Positions 50,702 through 60,712 are shown, numbered from the stretch's first letter. The stretch: 64,000 bases of DNA from Bacillota bacterium (GCA_017442535.1 JAFRZL010000020.1:29976-93975); one strand, 5' to 3'. Notes: generated from the sequence alone by a model not told the origin. Program-made: numbers and translations.

Positions 50702-52990
50702 ATGAAAAAGATTCGTTCCAAGTATTATTATCGGCTCTTGAAAATTATGATGTTCGCGGTCATTATCCCGTCCGTTTTATTGGGTATTATTTTTGGTATC
50801 CGTTTTTCGAGAACCGAGCAGGAGAATCTTCGTATGATGCAGGCCGCAAGCCTCCACCAAAGTGTTCTGAGGATCGACAGCCAGATGAAAACCATGCGTA
50901 CCTTGATGCTGCAGCTTGCAACGGACGAGGATTACCAGCGTTTGGTTAATAAAAATAAGGACGAAATAGACTTTGAAGTTTTCAACAGAATACGCAGACT
51001 GATGCGCTACCTCGCAAGTGCACAGTATACCAGCCTTACGGTCAATAATATCAGTATTGTCAATTGTACATATAACTGGAGGCTGTTCTCAGACCGCGGC
51101 ATGCTGATGATTGATCCGGCAGAAGCACAGATCTTTCGTGATAGTGCAATTAGCGCGGGGTGGTGCAGGGAGCCGTTTTACAAATTAAATTCTCAGTTCA
51201 AGTATGTCGTCAGCGGTGAAGCCTTTTCGCTAACTATGGTGGGAAGCAGCGACAGCGTGATTGTCATGCAGTTCAGCAACCAGGATTTCGAGGAAAATCT
51301 GGAACAGAGTCTGCCGGGGCGCATACTATATCTGTTTGACAAAACGAATCAGCTGATTTTCAAAGAAGGCAGCAAAGATGAAGCGGAGCCGTCTTCAGAA
51401 GAAAACTATGCTTTCCTTGACCAGATGACGGGGAGCAGGGGAAAGTTTGAGCTGCGTTATGAGGGACGGAAACAGTATTTTTACTATGAAAAGTCCGAGT
51501 TTAACGGTTGGATCTATGTTCTGCGTGAAGAACGGGATACTTTCCGCAGAGTGGTTCTGCCTGCCATGCTGGCTATGTTTGGAAGCTCTGCCATTGTTGT
51601 CACACTGGTGGGACTCCTGGCGGTATTCTTCTCACGCCGGCTGTATCAGCCTGTTCAGAATCTTTATCAGAATGTAACGCCGATCACCAATAAGAATACC
51701 GTGGATTCCTACGATGACTTTGATGTCATTGTCGAATCCGTACAGAAAATGCTGGGTGAGAACCGATCGCTGAATGCGGAATTGGAAAAGCAGCACAATA
51801 TGCTTCGGGAGCTGGTGCTGTACCGCCTCTTTGCCGAGCAGATGGACGAAGAGGAAACGGAACTGCTTTGCAAACAAGCCGGCATTAATCCCGATCAGGG
51901 ACGGATGGGCGTGATCGGTGTAACACCTTTCTCGGAATACCAGATGGAGCCACAGGATGACTACCGTGAATGGTATGTCCTGGGCATTAACGAGGTTCTG
52001 ATAAATGAATTGAAGTCGCTGATCGTGATCTCGCCGATATGGATCAACAATACGGCAGCTGTTTTACTGCATGTGGACAAGCTCTCGGAGGATTATGACG
52101 CGTACATGCTGCAGAATGCCGAGAATATTTACGAGACGGTTAAAACTAAATTAGGTATGGAATGCAGGGTCGGCTACAGCAAGAGCTTCTCCAAAACAGC
52201 GGATATTTCCACGGCCTTTACGCAGGTGAACCGCATGCTGAACGATCATGCCGGCGGACAGAATGGCGTCATCAGCCGCCTTACCGACAAGCAGGGGCTG
52301 AATTATCCATATTACGAAGAAGAACTGATACTGAAAGCCATCAATGATGATGACCTCGCAACCGTTAAAACGGTTCTTCCGGCCTTTATCGACAAGATCG
52401 AGAGCCTGCATGAGAATCCCTATAACAAGGAAATCTGCTACATCCTGATGCTTGGTAACCTGATGCGCCTGACACCCGAATATAATGTCTCCATCATTGA
52501 TCAGGCTTCAGCTAAATTACAGGACTCGGATCTGATCTTCCATATTCTGCAGCTGCCCACCAGAGAAAAGAAAAAAGACTGGATTCTGACCAATCTGATC
52601 ATGCCGATCATGGATTTGATGCACCGCAAGACCAATGCGCACAGACAGCTGATCGTCAATACGATGATCAATTACGTCCACAACGAGTACCAGGGAGGCC
52701 TGGACATCGAAGTCTGCGCAACCCGTCTGAATTACAGCGCGGTATACTTGCGCAAAGTCTTTAAGGATGCCGTAGGCGTTTCCTTTAAGCAGTATGCCTC
52801 ACAGTTCATTCTGAGCAAAGCCAAAACCATGCTTGCAGAAACCAATATACCGGTCATGGAAATCGCGGAATCTCTCGGATTCAGCAATTCACAGAACTTT
52901 ATCCGCTTCTTCCGTAAAGAAGAGCAGATTACCCCGGGTCAGTACCGGCTGGAGCATTCCGGCGTAAACGGGGATGCTTCTGAGTCCTGA
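50702..52990 (+). CDS. Membrane-bound AraC-family transcriptional regulator (sensor-regulator)
   Basis: The 762-residue protein has two membrane helices (about 15-35 and 285-310) enclosing a roughly 250-residue extracellular sensor, a HAMP-like stretch, a central cytoplasmic region and an AraC-type DNA-binding domain (about 655-755) with two helix-turn-helix motifs (VCATRLNYSAVYLRKVFKDAVG and IAESLGFSNSQNFIRFFRK). This one-component design is typical of regulators beside LplABC-type sugar transporters. The binding target is probably the promoter upstream of the next gene. The start has no strong ribosome binding site. Confidence 0.92.
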   Translation: MKKIRSKYYYRLLKIMMFAVIIPSVLLGIIFGIRFSRTEQENLRMMQAASLHQSVLRIDSQMKTMRTLMLQLATDEDYQRLVNKNKDEIDFEVFNRIRRLMRYLASAQYTSLTVNNISIVNCTYNWRLFSDRGMLMIDPAEAQIFRDSAISAGWCREPFYKLNSQFKYVVSGEAFSLTMVGSSDSVIVMQFSNQDFEENLEQSLPGRILYLFDKTNQLIFKEGSKDEAEPSSEENYAFLDQMTGSRGKFELRYEGRKQYFYYEKSEFNGWIYVLREERDTFRRVVLPAMLAMFGSSAIVVTLVGLLAVFFSRRLYQPVQNLYQNVTPITNKNTVDSYDDFDVIVESVQKMLGENRSLNAELEKQHNMLRELVLYRLFAEQMDEEETELLCKQAGINPDQGRMGVIGVTPFSEYQMEPQDDYREWYVLGINEVLINELKSLIVISPIWINNTAAVLLHVDKLSEDYDAYMLQNAENIYETVKTKLGMECRVGYSKSFSKTADISTAFTQVNRMLNDHAGGQNGVISRLTDKQGLNYPYYEEELILKAINDDDLATVKTVLPAFIDKIESLHENPYNKEICYILMLGNLMRLTPEYNVSIIDQASAKLQDSDLIFHILQLPTREKKKDWILTNLIMPIMDLMHRKTNAHRQLIVNTMINYVHNEYQGGLDIEVCATRLNYSAVYLRKVFKDAVGVSFKQYASQFILSKAKTMLAETNIPVMEIAESLGFSNSQNFIRFFRKEEQITPGQYRLEHSGVNGDASES

Positions 52991-53061
52991 TAAGTCACAG
53001 GCACTGCTTCTGCGATAATCAAAAACAGATAAACGAAGTACAGATGAACCGTGCAAAATAT

Positions 53062-53090
53062 GAGCCGTTTGACGCAAAACGGCTCTTTTT
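53062..53090 (+). terminator. Rho-independent terminator after the AraC-type regulator
   Basis: GAGCCGTTT (53062-53070) pairs perfectly with AAACGGCTC (53077-53085) across a 6-nt loop, followed by TTTTT. The 323-nt gap before the next gene holds only this terminator and the promoter at 53228; I see no other gene in it. Confidence 0.92.
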
Positions 53091-53227
53091 GTGTCCGCTG
53101 AATGGTCAATTTGAAAGAAATTGGCCTTTTTGAATGCCAATAATGATTATCGGATATGCGGATCAGGCCGGATTGATTATTATTTGGACAATGCCCGCGG
53201 CTTTAAAAACTCTCTCTGTTTTGATTA

Positions 53228-53256
53228 TTGACAAGATCAAATTTGTTCATTATGAT
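53228..53256 (+). promoter_or_regulatory. Promoter of the tandem LplB-LplC-binding-protein operon
   Basis: A perfect TTGACA (53228-53233) and TATGAT (53251-53256) are 17 nt apart, in an A/T-rich region 58 nt before the permease gene. It is a likely target of the upstream AraC-type regulator. Confidence 0.82.
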
Positions 53257-53313
53257 TAAATTGAAGCTATTATTTGATAATTTTTTGACACAATTGTACA
53301 AGCCCGGAGAAAA

Positions 53314-54345
53314 ATGGATGCAAATTCAGAACAACGCTATGCGGATTGGAGTGATGAAACAATGGCGCAAAAAGAAGATTTTGAACAATCCATTACACAG
53401 ACAGCAGAGCCGAAAAAGAAGAAATCGGACAGGAAGTCGGACCGTTTTTCACTGGCTCTGGATTTCAGAAGGAATACGGAACTGTATTTCATTTTTATCC
53501 CTGTGCTTTTGTACTACCTTTTCTTTCATTATTTTCCCATGTACGGAGCCGTGATCGCCTTTAAGGATTTTGCTCCTTCCAGAGGGATCGCCGGCAGTCA
53601 GTGGGTGGGGTTCAAGCATTTTATCTCTTTTTTCAGCAGTTATTATTTCTGGCCGCTCATCCGGAACACCCTGGTACTCAGCATAAGCAATCTCGTTTTT
53701 GGGTTCCCGGCGCCGGTGATCCTTGCCATTCTGATCAACGAACTGCGTTCCAAAAGCTACGCCAGAGTCGTTCAGACGGCGACCTATCTGCCGCACTTCA
53801 TTTCCCTGGTGGTTATATGCGGTATGATCGTGCAGTTCACGAGAGATAACGGATGGATCACCCATCTGTTGACCCTGTTCGGCATGCCCAGACAAACGAT
53901 GTTGAACAATAAGGATCTCTTTGTACCCATTTACGTTATCTCCGGCATTTGGCAGGAATCCGGGTGGGGCAGCATTATTTACCTGGCGGCTCTTGCCGGC
54001 ATCGATCAGGATCTGTACGAAGCAGCCGAAATTGACGGTGCCAATCAGTTCCAGAAAATCTTGCATATTTCGCTTCCCGGCATCCTGCCCACCATCGTGA
54101 TTCTGTTTATCATGCGGGTCGGCCGTATCATGTCCATGGGCGCGGAAAAAGTTATCCTGATTTATAACGCAGCGATTTACGACACAGCGGATATTATTTC
54201 TTCTTATGTATATCGCCGGGGCATTATCGGGACGGACTGGAGCTTTTCAACCGCGGTCGGTTTGTTCAACTCTTTAGTGAACTTCATTCTTGTTATTTCG
54301 GTTAACACACTCAGCAGGCGACTGACTGAGATGAGCCTGTGGTAA
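53314..54345 (+). CDS. lplB: LplB-type sugar ABC transporter permease (cassette 1)
   Basis: The 343-residue permease has a long charged cytoplasmic N-terminus (about 50 residues) and six membrane helices. Its EAA loop is LYEAAEIDGANQFQKILHISLPG, and family blocks include FHYFPMYGAVIAFKDFAPSRGI and YLPHFISLVVICGMIV. LplB-type proteins import complex oligosaccharides in Firmicutes, usually sharing a separate ATPase because none is encoded with them. An ATG at 53362 is a possible alternative start. It is followed after 21 nt by the LplC-type gene. Confidence 0.9.
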   Translation: MDANSEQRYADWSDETMAQKEDFEQSITQTAEPKKKKSDRKSDRFSLALDFRRNTELYFIFIPVLLYYLFFHYFPMYGAVIAFKDFAPSRGIAGSQWVGFKHFISFFSSYYFWPLIRNTLVLSISNLVFGFPAPVILAILINELRSKSYARVVQTATYLPHFISLVVICGMIVQFTRDNGWITHLLTLFGMPRQTMLNNKDLFVPIYVISGIWQESGWGSIIYLAALAGIDQDLYEAAEIDGANQFQKILHISLPGILPTIVILFIMRVGRIMSMGAEKVILIYNAAIYDTADIISSYVYRRGIIGTDWSFSTAVGLFNSLVNFILVISVNTLSRRLTEMSLW

Positions 54346-54366
54346 CGGGGAAGGAGGCAGGCTACA

Positions 54367-55254
54367 ATGAGAAAACTAACACGAGGCGAACAGATTTTCA
54401 ATATCTTTAACGTCCTTTTCCTCTTCCTGATGATTGTTATATCCATCTATCCGATGCTCTACGTTTTTTTTGCCGCGTTCAGCACACCGAGTGCATATAT
54501 GCGTCAGGGCGGCAACAAACTCCTTTTCTGCCCGGTCGGGTTCAGTCTGGCGTCCTTCAAAGCGGTATTCAAAAACCCGAGCATATGGACAGGATATGGA
54601 AGTACTATATTCATCCTGGCAGTTGGTGTTCCGATCAATATTGTGTTCACCATGATCGGAGCCTATGTGTTATCGCGAAAACAGCTTAGGATCCGCCGTT
54701 TCCTTTCGCTGTTAATTCTGTTTACGATGTATTTCTCGGGTGGCATGATCCCTATTTATCTGAATGTCCGTAATTTTGGTCTGGATGGTTCCCTGTGGGC
54801 GCTGATTATTCCCAACGCAATCAATACTTTTAATCTGATCATCATGAGGACCGCCTTTGAAGAAGTTCCGGACAGCCTGGAAGAAGCTGCCAAACTGGAC
54901 GGTGCTTCGCAGCTGACCATTCTGTTTAAGATAATGGTCCCGCTGGTCGTGCCAACCATAGCCGTTCTGATCCTGTACTATGCGGTCTACCACTGGAATT
55001 CCTGGTTCAACGCGATGCTCTTCATCCACAAGAGGGAAAAGTATCCGCTGCAGCTGATCCTGAGAGAGCTGATCATCCAGAACAGCTCGATCTTCAGTTC
55101 TGAGCTTTCGACATCCGGCGCGGAAGACGAAATGATTTCAGAGACGATCAAATACGCGACCATCGTGGTCGCCACGGTCCCGATACTGGCCGCCTATCCG
55201 TTCCTTCAGAAGTATTTTGTGAAGGGCATCATGGTCGGCGCCGTAAAGGGATAA
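54367..55254 (+). CDS. lplC: LplC-type sugar ABC transporter permease (cassette 1)
   Basis: The 295-residue protein has six membrane helices, the EAA loop LEEAAKLDGASQLTILFKIMVPL and the ending YFVKGIMVGAVKG, which is diagnostic of LplC/MalG-type subunits. The start lies behind GGGGAAGGAGG. It pairs with the LplB-type subunit encoded just upstream; no ATPase gene is present in this cassette, so it probably uses a shared ATPase such as the MalK-type protein at 18.6 kb. Confidence 0.92.
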   Translation: MRKLTRGEQIFNIFNVLFLFLMIVISIYPMLYVFFAAFSTPSAYMRQGGNKLLFCPVGFSLASFKAVFKNPSIWTGYGSTIFILAVGVPINIVFTMIGAYVLSRKQLRIRRFLSLLILFTMYFSGGMIPIYLNVRNFGLDGSLWALIIPNAINTFNLIIMRTAFEEVPDSLEEAAKLDGASQLTILFKIMVPLVVPTIAVLILYYAVYHWNSWFNAMLFIHKREKYPLQLILRELIIQNSSIFSSELSTSGAEDEMISETIKYATIVVATVPILAAYPFLQKYFVKGIMVGAVKG

Positions 55255-55326
55255 AGGCTTTCTTAACGGATTCATTATACGCAGTGCAGCGTATATGAAT
55301 AGAATTAAAAAAAGGAGGAACATGAA

Positions 55327-56931
55327 ATGAAACGTCGCATTTTGGCCCTGTGTATCGCGCTGATTCTGGCTGTTTCGTTTGCCGCAGGCTGTACAGGCAA
55401 CTCGAATTCAAAACCGAATTCCGGAACAACCTCCAACAGCTCACAATCCGCGGAGTTTTCCTATCCCATCCCGGGGAATCACACCCTGACCTATTTTGGA
55501 AAGCTTCACAAAAATGTTGCACAGCAGACCTCCAGCTATGCTGATCTGCCGATCACCAAACTGTGGTTTGAGAAAACCGGTGTTACGCTGGAATTTAACA
55601 CTCCCGCGGAAGGAATGGAGAAGGAGCAGCTGAACATCCTGCTTGCTGGCGGCAACTATACCGATATCATGGTTTACAGCTGGCTCAGTTATTCCGGCGG
55701 TCTGAACAAACTGCTCAAAGACGGTGTTATCCAGGATATCACCTCTCATATGGGCGAATGGATGCCGAATCTTTCCAAATACTATGCGGATCATCCGGAT
55801 GTTGACAGACAGGTTAAGGATGACAGCAGCCGTTATCTCTGCATTCCTTTCCTGAAACAGGGACGTGCGCTTCTATCCACACAAGGCCCGAACTACCGTC
55901 AGGATCTTTTGAAGGAAACGGGTCTGGAACCTCCGCAGACGCTGGATGAATGGGAAGCCGTCTTTGTGAAGATTAAGGAGCTTCATCCTGATATCGCGCC
56001 TCTGACGGGCACCTATAACGACATCTGCCGTTTCTGCCAACCCGCCTATGGGGTATCCGATACCAGCTGGTTTGTGGACAATACCAAGACCGTCCGCTTT
56101 GCTTCTCTGGAAGATGGATTCAAGCAGTTCATCACCCGCATGGCGGATTGGTATTCCCGCGGGCTGATCGACAGCAACTTTGCCACCTATGATGTCACCA
56201 CTGTCAATAACGTAATGTCTTCCGGCATGGGCTTTGCCACGTATGGTTCCAGTATGGACAAATACAATGCGGCCAACGTTGACAACGGGGATTATCTGGT
56301 TGTTGCGGAAAGAACTCCAGGACTTAAACCGGAAGAGAGAGTCACCTATGTGGCACAGTATGAGTTCGGCAGCAACCCATTCGCCGTTATTTCCACGAAG
56401 TGTACAGAGGTGGAAGTGGCGATGCGTATGTATGACTGGGCCTTCTCTCCCGAAGGCTATCGTACGCTGAACTGGGGTATCGAGGGTGAGTCTTTCACCA
56501 TTCATGATGATGGCCTTGAGTATTACACGGATCTGATTCTTCATAATCCTGACGGACTGAGCACCGCTCAGGCACTGGCCTGGTACGTCATGGCCGGTAT
56601 CAAGGGTCCCGCCATGCTGGCACAGGATGAGAGATACATGATTCAGTATTATTCTCAGCCGATCCAGGTAGAGGCACTTCAGCGCTGGGGCGACAAGGAC
56701 TATGAATTCCGCGGATTCCCGCCCGTGTCCTTAACGGATGACGAGACCAGCGAATTTGTTGCGCTGATGGCAGATATCGACACCTATGTTGAATCCATGT
56801 GCGTCAAATTCATCCTTGGCCAGGAGCCTCTCAGCAATTGGGATAATTATGTTCAGACGCTGAAGAACATGAATATCCAGCGCGCCATCGATATTCAGCA
56901 GGCAGCTGTCAACAGGTATTATGCCCGATAA
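55327..56931 (+). CDS. Extracellular solute-binding lipoprotein, LplA-like (cassette 1)
   Basis: A lipoprotein signal ending AAGCTGN is followed by a Ser/Asn-rich linker and a large family 1 binding domain; at 534 residues it fits the long LplA-type group. Typical blocks are LAGGNYTDIMVYSWLSY, PFLKQGRALLSTQGPNYRQDLL, and the C-terminal NWDNYVQTLKNMNIQRAIDIQQAAVNRYY. It should bind oligosaccharides, plausibly pectin or rhamnogalacturonan fragments, for the cassette 1 permeases. The ribosome binding site AAAAAAAGGAGG is strong. Two hairpins follow before the second cassette. Confidence 0.9.
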   Translation: MKRRILALCIALILAVSFAAGCTGNSNSKPNSGTTSNSSQSAEFSYPIPGNHTLTYFGKLHKNVAQQTSSYADLPITKLWFEKTGVTLEFNTPAEGMEKEQLNILLAGGNYTDIMVYSWLSYSGGLNKLLKDGVIQDITSHMGEWMPNLSKYYADHPDVDRQVKDDSSRYLCIPFLKQGRALLSTQGPNYRQDLLKETGLEPPQTLDEWEAVFVKIKELHPDIAPLTGTYNDICRFCQPAYGVSDTSWFVDNTKTVRFASLEDGFKQFITRMADWYSRGLIDSNFATYDVTTVNNVMSSGMGFATYGSSMDKYNAANVDNGDYLVVAERTPGLKPEERVTYVAQYEFGSNPFAVISTKCTEVEVAMRMYDWAFSPEGYRTLNWGIEGESFTIHDDGLEYYTDLILHNPDGLSTAQALAWYVMAGIKGPAMLAQDERYMIQYYSQPIQVEALQRWGDKDYEFRGFPPVSLTDDETSEFVALMADIDTYVESMCVKFILGQEPLSNWDNYVQTLKNMNIQRAIDIQQAAVNRYYAR

Positions 56932-56948
56932 AGCGGGTCACATAAACG

Positions 56949-57039
56949 CCGGCTGATCCGGATCATTTGCCGGATCGGCCGGTCCAGTCATCCCGCCGGT
57001 TTTAGAATCTTTTCACGGAAGGAATACACCCGGCGGGAT
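56949..57039 (+). other. Two consecutive intercistronic hairpins between the cassettes
   Basis: First stem: 13 bp with one G-U pair (56949-56961 with 56970-56982, 8-nt loop). Second stem: 10 perfect pairs (56990-56999 with 57030-57039) around a 30-nt loop. No T-run follows either. Such structures downstream of binding-protein genes commonly protect that part of the mRNA and raise binding-protein levels over permeases. Confidence 0.6.
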
Positions 57040-57093
57040 TCCATTACCTTCAATGTATCTGTAAAGTCGATCGTGCAAATAAGGAGGAGCAGT

Positions 57094-58041
57094 ATGGCTA
57101 AAACAAAAACAGTAATAGGCTCCGCAGCTGTTAATAGGAAAAAACCTCTCTGGGTGAGAGCGAAGAGAGATGTGACAAGAAACTGGGACCTGTATCTGAT
57201 TATTCTGCCGATTCTGGTATTCTATGCAATCTTTCATTATGCCCCCATGTACGGAGCGATTATTGCCTTCGAGAACTATAAACCCGCGCGCGGCATTTTA
57301 GGCAGTGAATGGGTTGGCCTGGAGAATTTCAGAACCTTTTTCGGCACCTATTATTTCTGGACTCTTTTACGGAATACGCTGAGGATCTCTTTCACAAGCC
57401 TGCTCGTTCACTTTCCGACCGAAATCCTGCTGGCAATACTGATTAATGAGCTGCGCAGCAAGAGGTTTGCCCGTGTGGTGCAGACCGTCACCTATATGCC
57501 GCATTTCATTTCACTGGTTGTCGTTTGCGGCATGGTGCTTCAGTTCACAAAGAGCAACGGTATCATTACCAAGCTTTTTGGTATGAATACACCGATGCTG
57601 AATAATCCGAATCTATTTCTTCCAATCTACGTTGTCTCCGATGTCTGGCAACAGGTAGGATGGGGATCCATTATCTATTTGGCTGCGCTGACAAGTATCG
57701 ATCAGGAACTGTATGAAGCTGCGGAAATCGATGGAGCAGGGCGCTTCAAACAAACCATTTATATTACACTGCCCGGGATCCTGCCGACGGTGACGGTTCT
57801 CTTTATCATGAGAATCGGAAAAGTCATGTCTCTGGGTTCCGATAAGGTACTACTGCTATATAATGAAGCCATTTATGATAAGGCTGATGTTTTCGCTACC
57901 TACGTCTATCGGCGTGGAATAGAAAATACTGACTGGAGTTATTCATCTGCCGTCGGACTTTTTAATTCAGTAATTAACCTGGCTCTTGTGGTGACCGCAA
58001 ATACGATCAGCCGTCGGGTGAACCAGCTGAGTATCTGGTAA
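57094..58041 (+). CDS. lplB: LplB-type sugar ABC transporter permease (cassette 2)
   Basis: The 315-residue protein is a close paralogue of the cassette 1 LplB. Shared blocks include FHYAPMYGAIIAFENYKPARGI, ILINELRSKRFARVVQTVTYMPHFISLVV and the EAA loop LYEAAEIDGAGRFKQTIYITLPG; the N-terminal tail is shorter and basic. The chosen ATG follows AAGGAGGAG. It is translated directly before the second LplC gene (13-nt gap). Confidence 0.92.
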   Translation: MAKTKTVIGSAAVNRKKPLWVRAKRDVTRNWDLYLIILPILVFYAIFHYAPMYGAIIAFENYKPARGILGSEWVGLENFRTFFGTYYFWTLLRNTLRISFTSLLVHFPTEILLAILINELRSKRFARVVQTVTYMPHFISLVVVCGMVLQFTKSNGIITKLFGMNTPMLNNPNLFLPIYVVSDVWQQVGWGSIIYLAALTSIDQELYEAAEIDGAGRFKQTIYITLPGILPTVTVLFIMRIGKVMSLGSDKVLLLYNEAIYDKADVFATYVYRRGIENTDWSYSSAVGLFNSVINLALVVTANTISRRVNQLSIW

Positions 58042-58054
58042 GGGGGATGGCAGT

Positions 58055-58933
58055 ATGAGAAAAATGACTAAAGGCGAGAAGATTTTTAACGTATTCAATG
58101 TACTGATATTACTGGCATTAGTGCTCGTAACACTTTATCCCGTGCTTTATGTGATCTTTGTTTCTTTTTCGGAACCGATGAAATTTATGAAGAACACGGA
58201 GTCATTTTTGCTGGGGCCCGTCGGATTCAGCCTGAAGTCCTATGAATTTGTATTTAAGTATGGGACGATCTGGTCAGGTTATCTGAATACGATCTTTGTG
58301 GTTGTCGTCGGCACTTCCATCAATATGGTGCTGACGATCGGAGCCGCCTATGTCTTATCAAGACGTCAGCTCGGCGCCCGAAAATTCCTGACGGTCGCCA
58401 TTCTCTTTACGAGGTATTTCAGCGGTGGTTTGATCCCCAGTTTCCTGATCGTCCGGAATATTGGCCTGATGAACAGTCTCTGGGCACTGATTCTGCCTGT
58501 GGCCGTCAATACCTTTAACCTCGTTATCATGCGGACTGCTTTTGACGGCGTCCCCGAATCGATGGAAGAATCAGCCAAACTGGACGGCGCGAACCAGCTG
58601 ACGATCTTGGTCAAAATCATGGTTCCGTTGGTCATTCCCACAATCGCGGTGCTGATACTCTATTATGGCGTATATCACTGGAACAGCTGGTTTAATGCAC
58701 ATTTGTATATTCGCAAGCGAAATAAATATCCGCTGCAATTGATTCTGCGCGAGCTGATTATTCAAAACAGCTCCGCCAACGATGTCGGTCTGTCGAGTGA
58801 CGATGACGCATTCTTAAGCGAGACGATCAAGTATTCCACGATCGTCATTTCCACCATCCCGATCCTGCTCCTGTATCCCTTCCTTCAAAAGTATTTTGTC
58901 AAGGGTGTTATGGTTGGAGCTGTAAAAGGATGA
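58055..58933 (+). CDS. lplC: LplC-type sugar ABC transporter permease (cassette 2)
   Basis: Like the cassette 1 LplC, this 292-residue subunit has six helices, an EAA loop (MEESAKLDGANQLTILVKIMVPL) and the ending YFVKGVMVGAVKG. The two LplC proteins are nearly collinear, which indicates a past duplication of the whole transporter cassette. A GGGGGATGG-type site precedes the ATG. A second binding-lipoprotein gene follows after 83 nt. Confidence 0.93.
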   Translation: MRKMTKGEKIFNVFNVLILLALVLVTLYPVLYVIFVSFSEPMKFMKNTESFLLGPVGFSLKSYEFVFKYGTIWSGYLNTIFVVVVGTSINMVLTIGAAYVLSRRQLGARKFLTVAILFTRYFSGGLIPSFLIVRNIGLMNSLWALILPVAVNTFNLVIMRTAFDGVPESMEESAKLDGANQLTILVKIMVPLVIPTIAVLILYYGVYHWNSWFNAHLYIRKRNKYPLQLILRELIIQNSSANDVGLSSDDDAFLSETIKYSTIVISTIPILLLYPFLQKYFVKGVMVGAVKG

Positions 58934-59016
58934 CATTCGACGGCATTATCTTGTGTTTGAGGACGGTGCCGGGACGTAAGGCGCCTCCTGAAATAAAAAT
59001 GAAAGGAGAAATCAAG

Positions 59017-60687
59017 ATGAAAAAGGTTCTGGTTTGGGTTCTGATTGCGGTCATGATTCTCGGCACTTTCGGGTGCACCGGGAAGGGCGGCAACAGCGGA
59101 AGCGGTACCAACAGTACCACGGAGTCCAAGGCTCCTGCGGACTCATCGAAGCCCGCCGAAAGTTCAAAGCCTGCGGAAAACTCTCAGGCAGAGGTCAAAG
59201 GGATTACCTATCCCCTTGAGGGCGGCCCGTATACCTTCAGCTTCTTTGGACAGTTCCATAAAAAACTGAACGGTTACTACGAGTCCTACGACGATCTGGA
59301 CATCGTCAAATGGTGGGAGGAAGCGGTTGGTGTCAAATTTGAATGGAATACCCCTGCGGCATCCGCACTGAAGGAGCAGTTCAGCATCATGCTGGCTTCA
59401 AATGAGTATTCCGATATCATCAACTACACCTTCTCAAGTTACAATGGCGGTGCGGTCGGTCTGTACACCGATGGCGTTATCATCCGTCTGGATGAACATA
59501 ATGCCGAGGAGAATGCACCTGCACTGCTGGAATTCCTGGGCGAAACCCCGGTCTTCCTGAAGGCTGCAAAGGATGATGAAGGCCATCTGTATTATTTCCC
59601 GATCACCAAACAGGGTAATGTACAGCTTTCCACCACGGGCCCGCTGCTTCGCGGCGACATTCTGAAAGATCTGGGCATCGATAAGCTGCCGGCAACCATT
59701 GCGGAGTGGGATACCATCCTGCGTGCAGTTAAGGAAAAGTATCCGAATATGACTCCCCATATTGCGACCTGGGACAAACTGAAATCCGCTTTCCAGCCCG
59801 GTTATGACATCGGCGGAGGCGACTGGTTCATGGATACCGAGGGCAAGGTTCATTATGCATATGTGATGGATGAATACAAAGCATTCCTGCAGCAGATGAA
59901 TACCTGGTATAAAGACGGCCTGCTCGATGCCAACCTGGCACAGAATGAGGACACGGATGTGGATACCGCGATGTCCGCGGGAACCGCGTTCAGCTGTATC
60001 GCTTCCGGCGGTAACGGTATCGGCGCTTATATCGATGCCAATGCCGATAATCCGACGTTCTCGGTGGAAGGCTGCCAGTATCCGTCTTCTGACGGCGGCA
60101 AGACCAAGTATGTGGCCGGCTGGCCTTTTGACCGTCAGGTTGCCATTTCCACCCAGTGCAAGAATCCTGAGATCGCGATGCGTGTTCTGGACTACGGTTA
60201 TACGGAAGAAGGCGCGGATCTGCTGAACTGGGGTAAGGAAGGTATTTCTTACGAGGTCGTGAACGGTGAGAAGCAGTTCTTCGATTTCGTAATTCATGAT
60301 CCCAACGGCAAGAGCGTAGACGCTTCAATGGCAATGTACTCGATTCGCCATATCAAGGGCCCGGCTCCCTATATCTCCATCGAGGCCGTGTTCCTGGCGA
60401 ACTACGAGAAGCCCGAGCAGAAGGCTGCCTGCCAGCGCTGGGCTGACACCACGGATTGGGATGCCCGCGAATTCCCGCCGGTTTCCTATACTGAGGATGA
60501 ATCCACCAAGTATGCTAAGCTGATGAGCGATATCGAAACCTATGCCGACTCCATGTCCCTGAAGTTTGTCCTGGGTACCGAGAGCTTCGACAACTGGGAG
60601 ACCTTCGTAAAGACCATCAACGGCTTTGGCCTGGAGGATGCACTTAAGATTCAGCAGGATGCCTGCGACCGCTTCAACGCTCGTTAA
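59017..60687 (+). CDS. Extracellular solute-binding lipoprotein (cassette 2)
   Basis: The signal peptide (MKKVLVWVLIAVMILGTFGC) ends in a lipobox, followed by a Ser/Pro/Lys/Ala-rich spacer with repeated SSKPAE units. The binding domain (to 556 residues) is related to the cassette 1 lipoprotein: LASNEYSDIINYTFSSYNGG, PITKQGNVQLSTTGPLLRGDIL and the C-terminal FDNWETFVKTINGF. The start is set by AAAGGAGA and by the signal peptide; the longer frame begins within the previous gene. Differences from paralogue 1 suggest a different oligosaccharide. Confidence 0.92.
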   Translation: MKKVLVWVLIAVMILGTFGCTGKGGNSGSGTNSTTESKAPADSSKPAESSKPAENSQAEVKGITYPLEGGPYTFSFFGQFHKKLNGYYESYDDLDIVKWWEEAVGVKFEWNTPAASALKEQFSIMLASNEYSDIINYTFSSYNGGAVGLYTDGVIIRLDEHNAEENAPALLEFLGETPVFLKAAKDDEGHLYYFPITKQGNVQLSTTGPLLRGDILKDLGIDKLPATIAEWDTILRAVKEKYPNMTPHIATWDKLKSAFQPGYDIGGGDWFMDTEGKVHYAYVMDEYKAFLQQMNTWYKDGLLDANLAQNEDTDVDTAMSAGTAFSCIASGGNGIGAYIDANADNPTFSVEGCQYPSSDGGKTKYVAGWPFDRQVAISTQCKNPEIAMRVLDYGYTEEGADLLNWGKEGISYEVVNGEKQFFDFVIHDPNGKSVDASMAMYSIRHIKGPAPYISIEAVFLANYEKPEQKAACQRWADTTDWDAREFPPVSYTEDESTKYAKLMSDIETYADSMSLKFVLGTESFDNWETFVKTINGFGLEDALKIQQDACDRFNAR

Positions 60688-60712
60688 GCAGGAGAACTAA
60701 TAATTTCCCTGA

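Noticed and set aside
53150..53260. Catabolite-responsive element (cre) near the transporter promoter
   Set aside because: No sequence close to the usual cre consensus was found in this region or near the starch promoter at 12,092.
52991..53313. Small gene or RNA gene in the gap after the AraC-type regulator
   Set aside because: The gap is explained by a terminator and a promoter; no convincing start signal or tRNA-like fold was seen.
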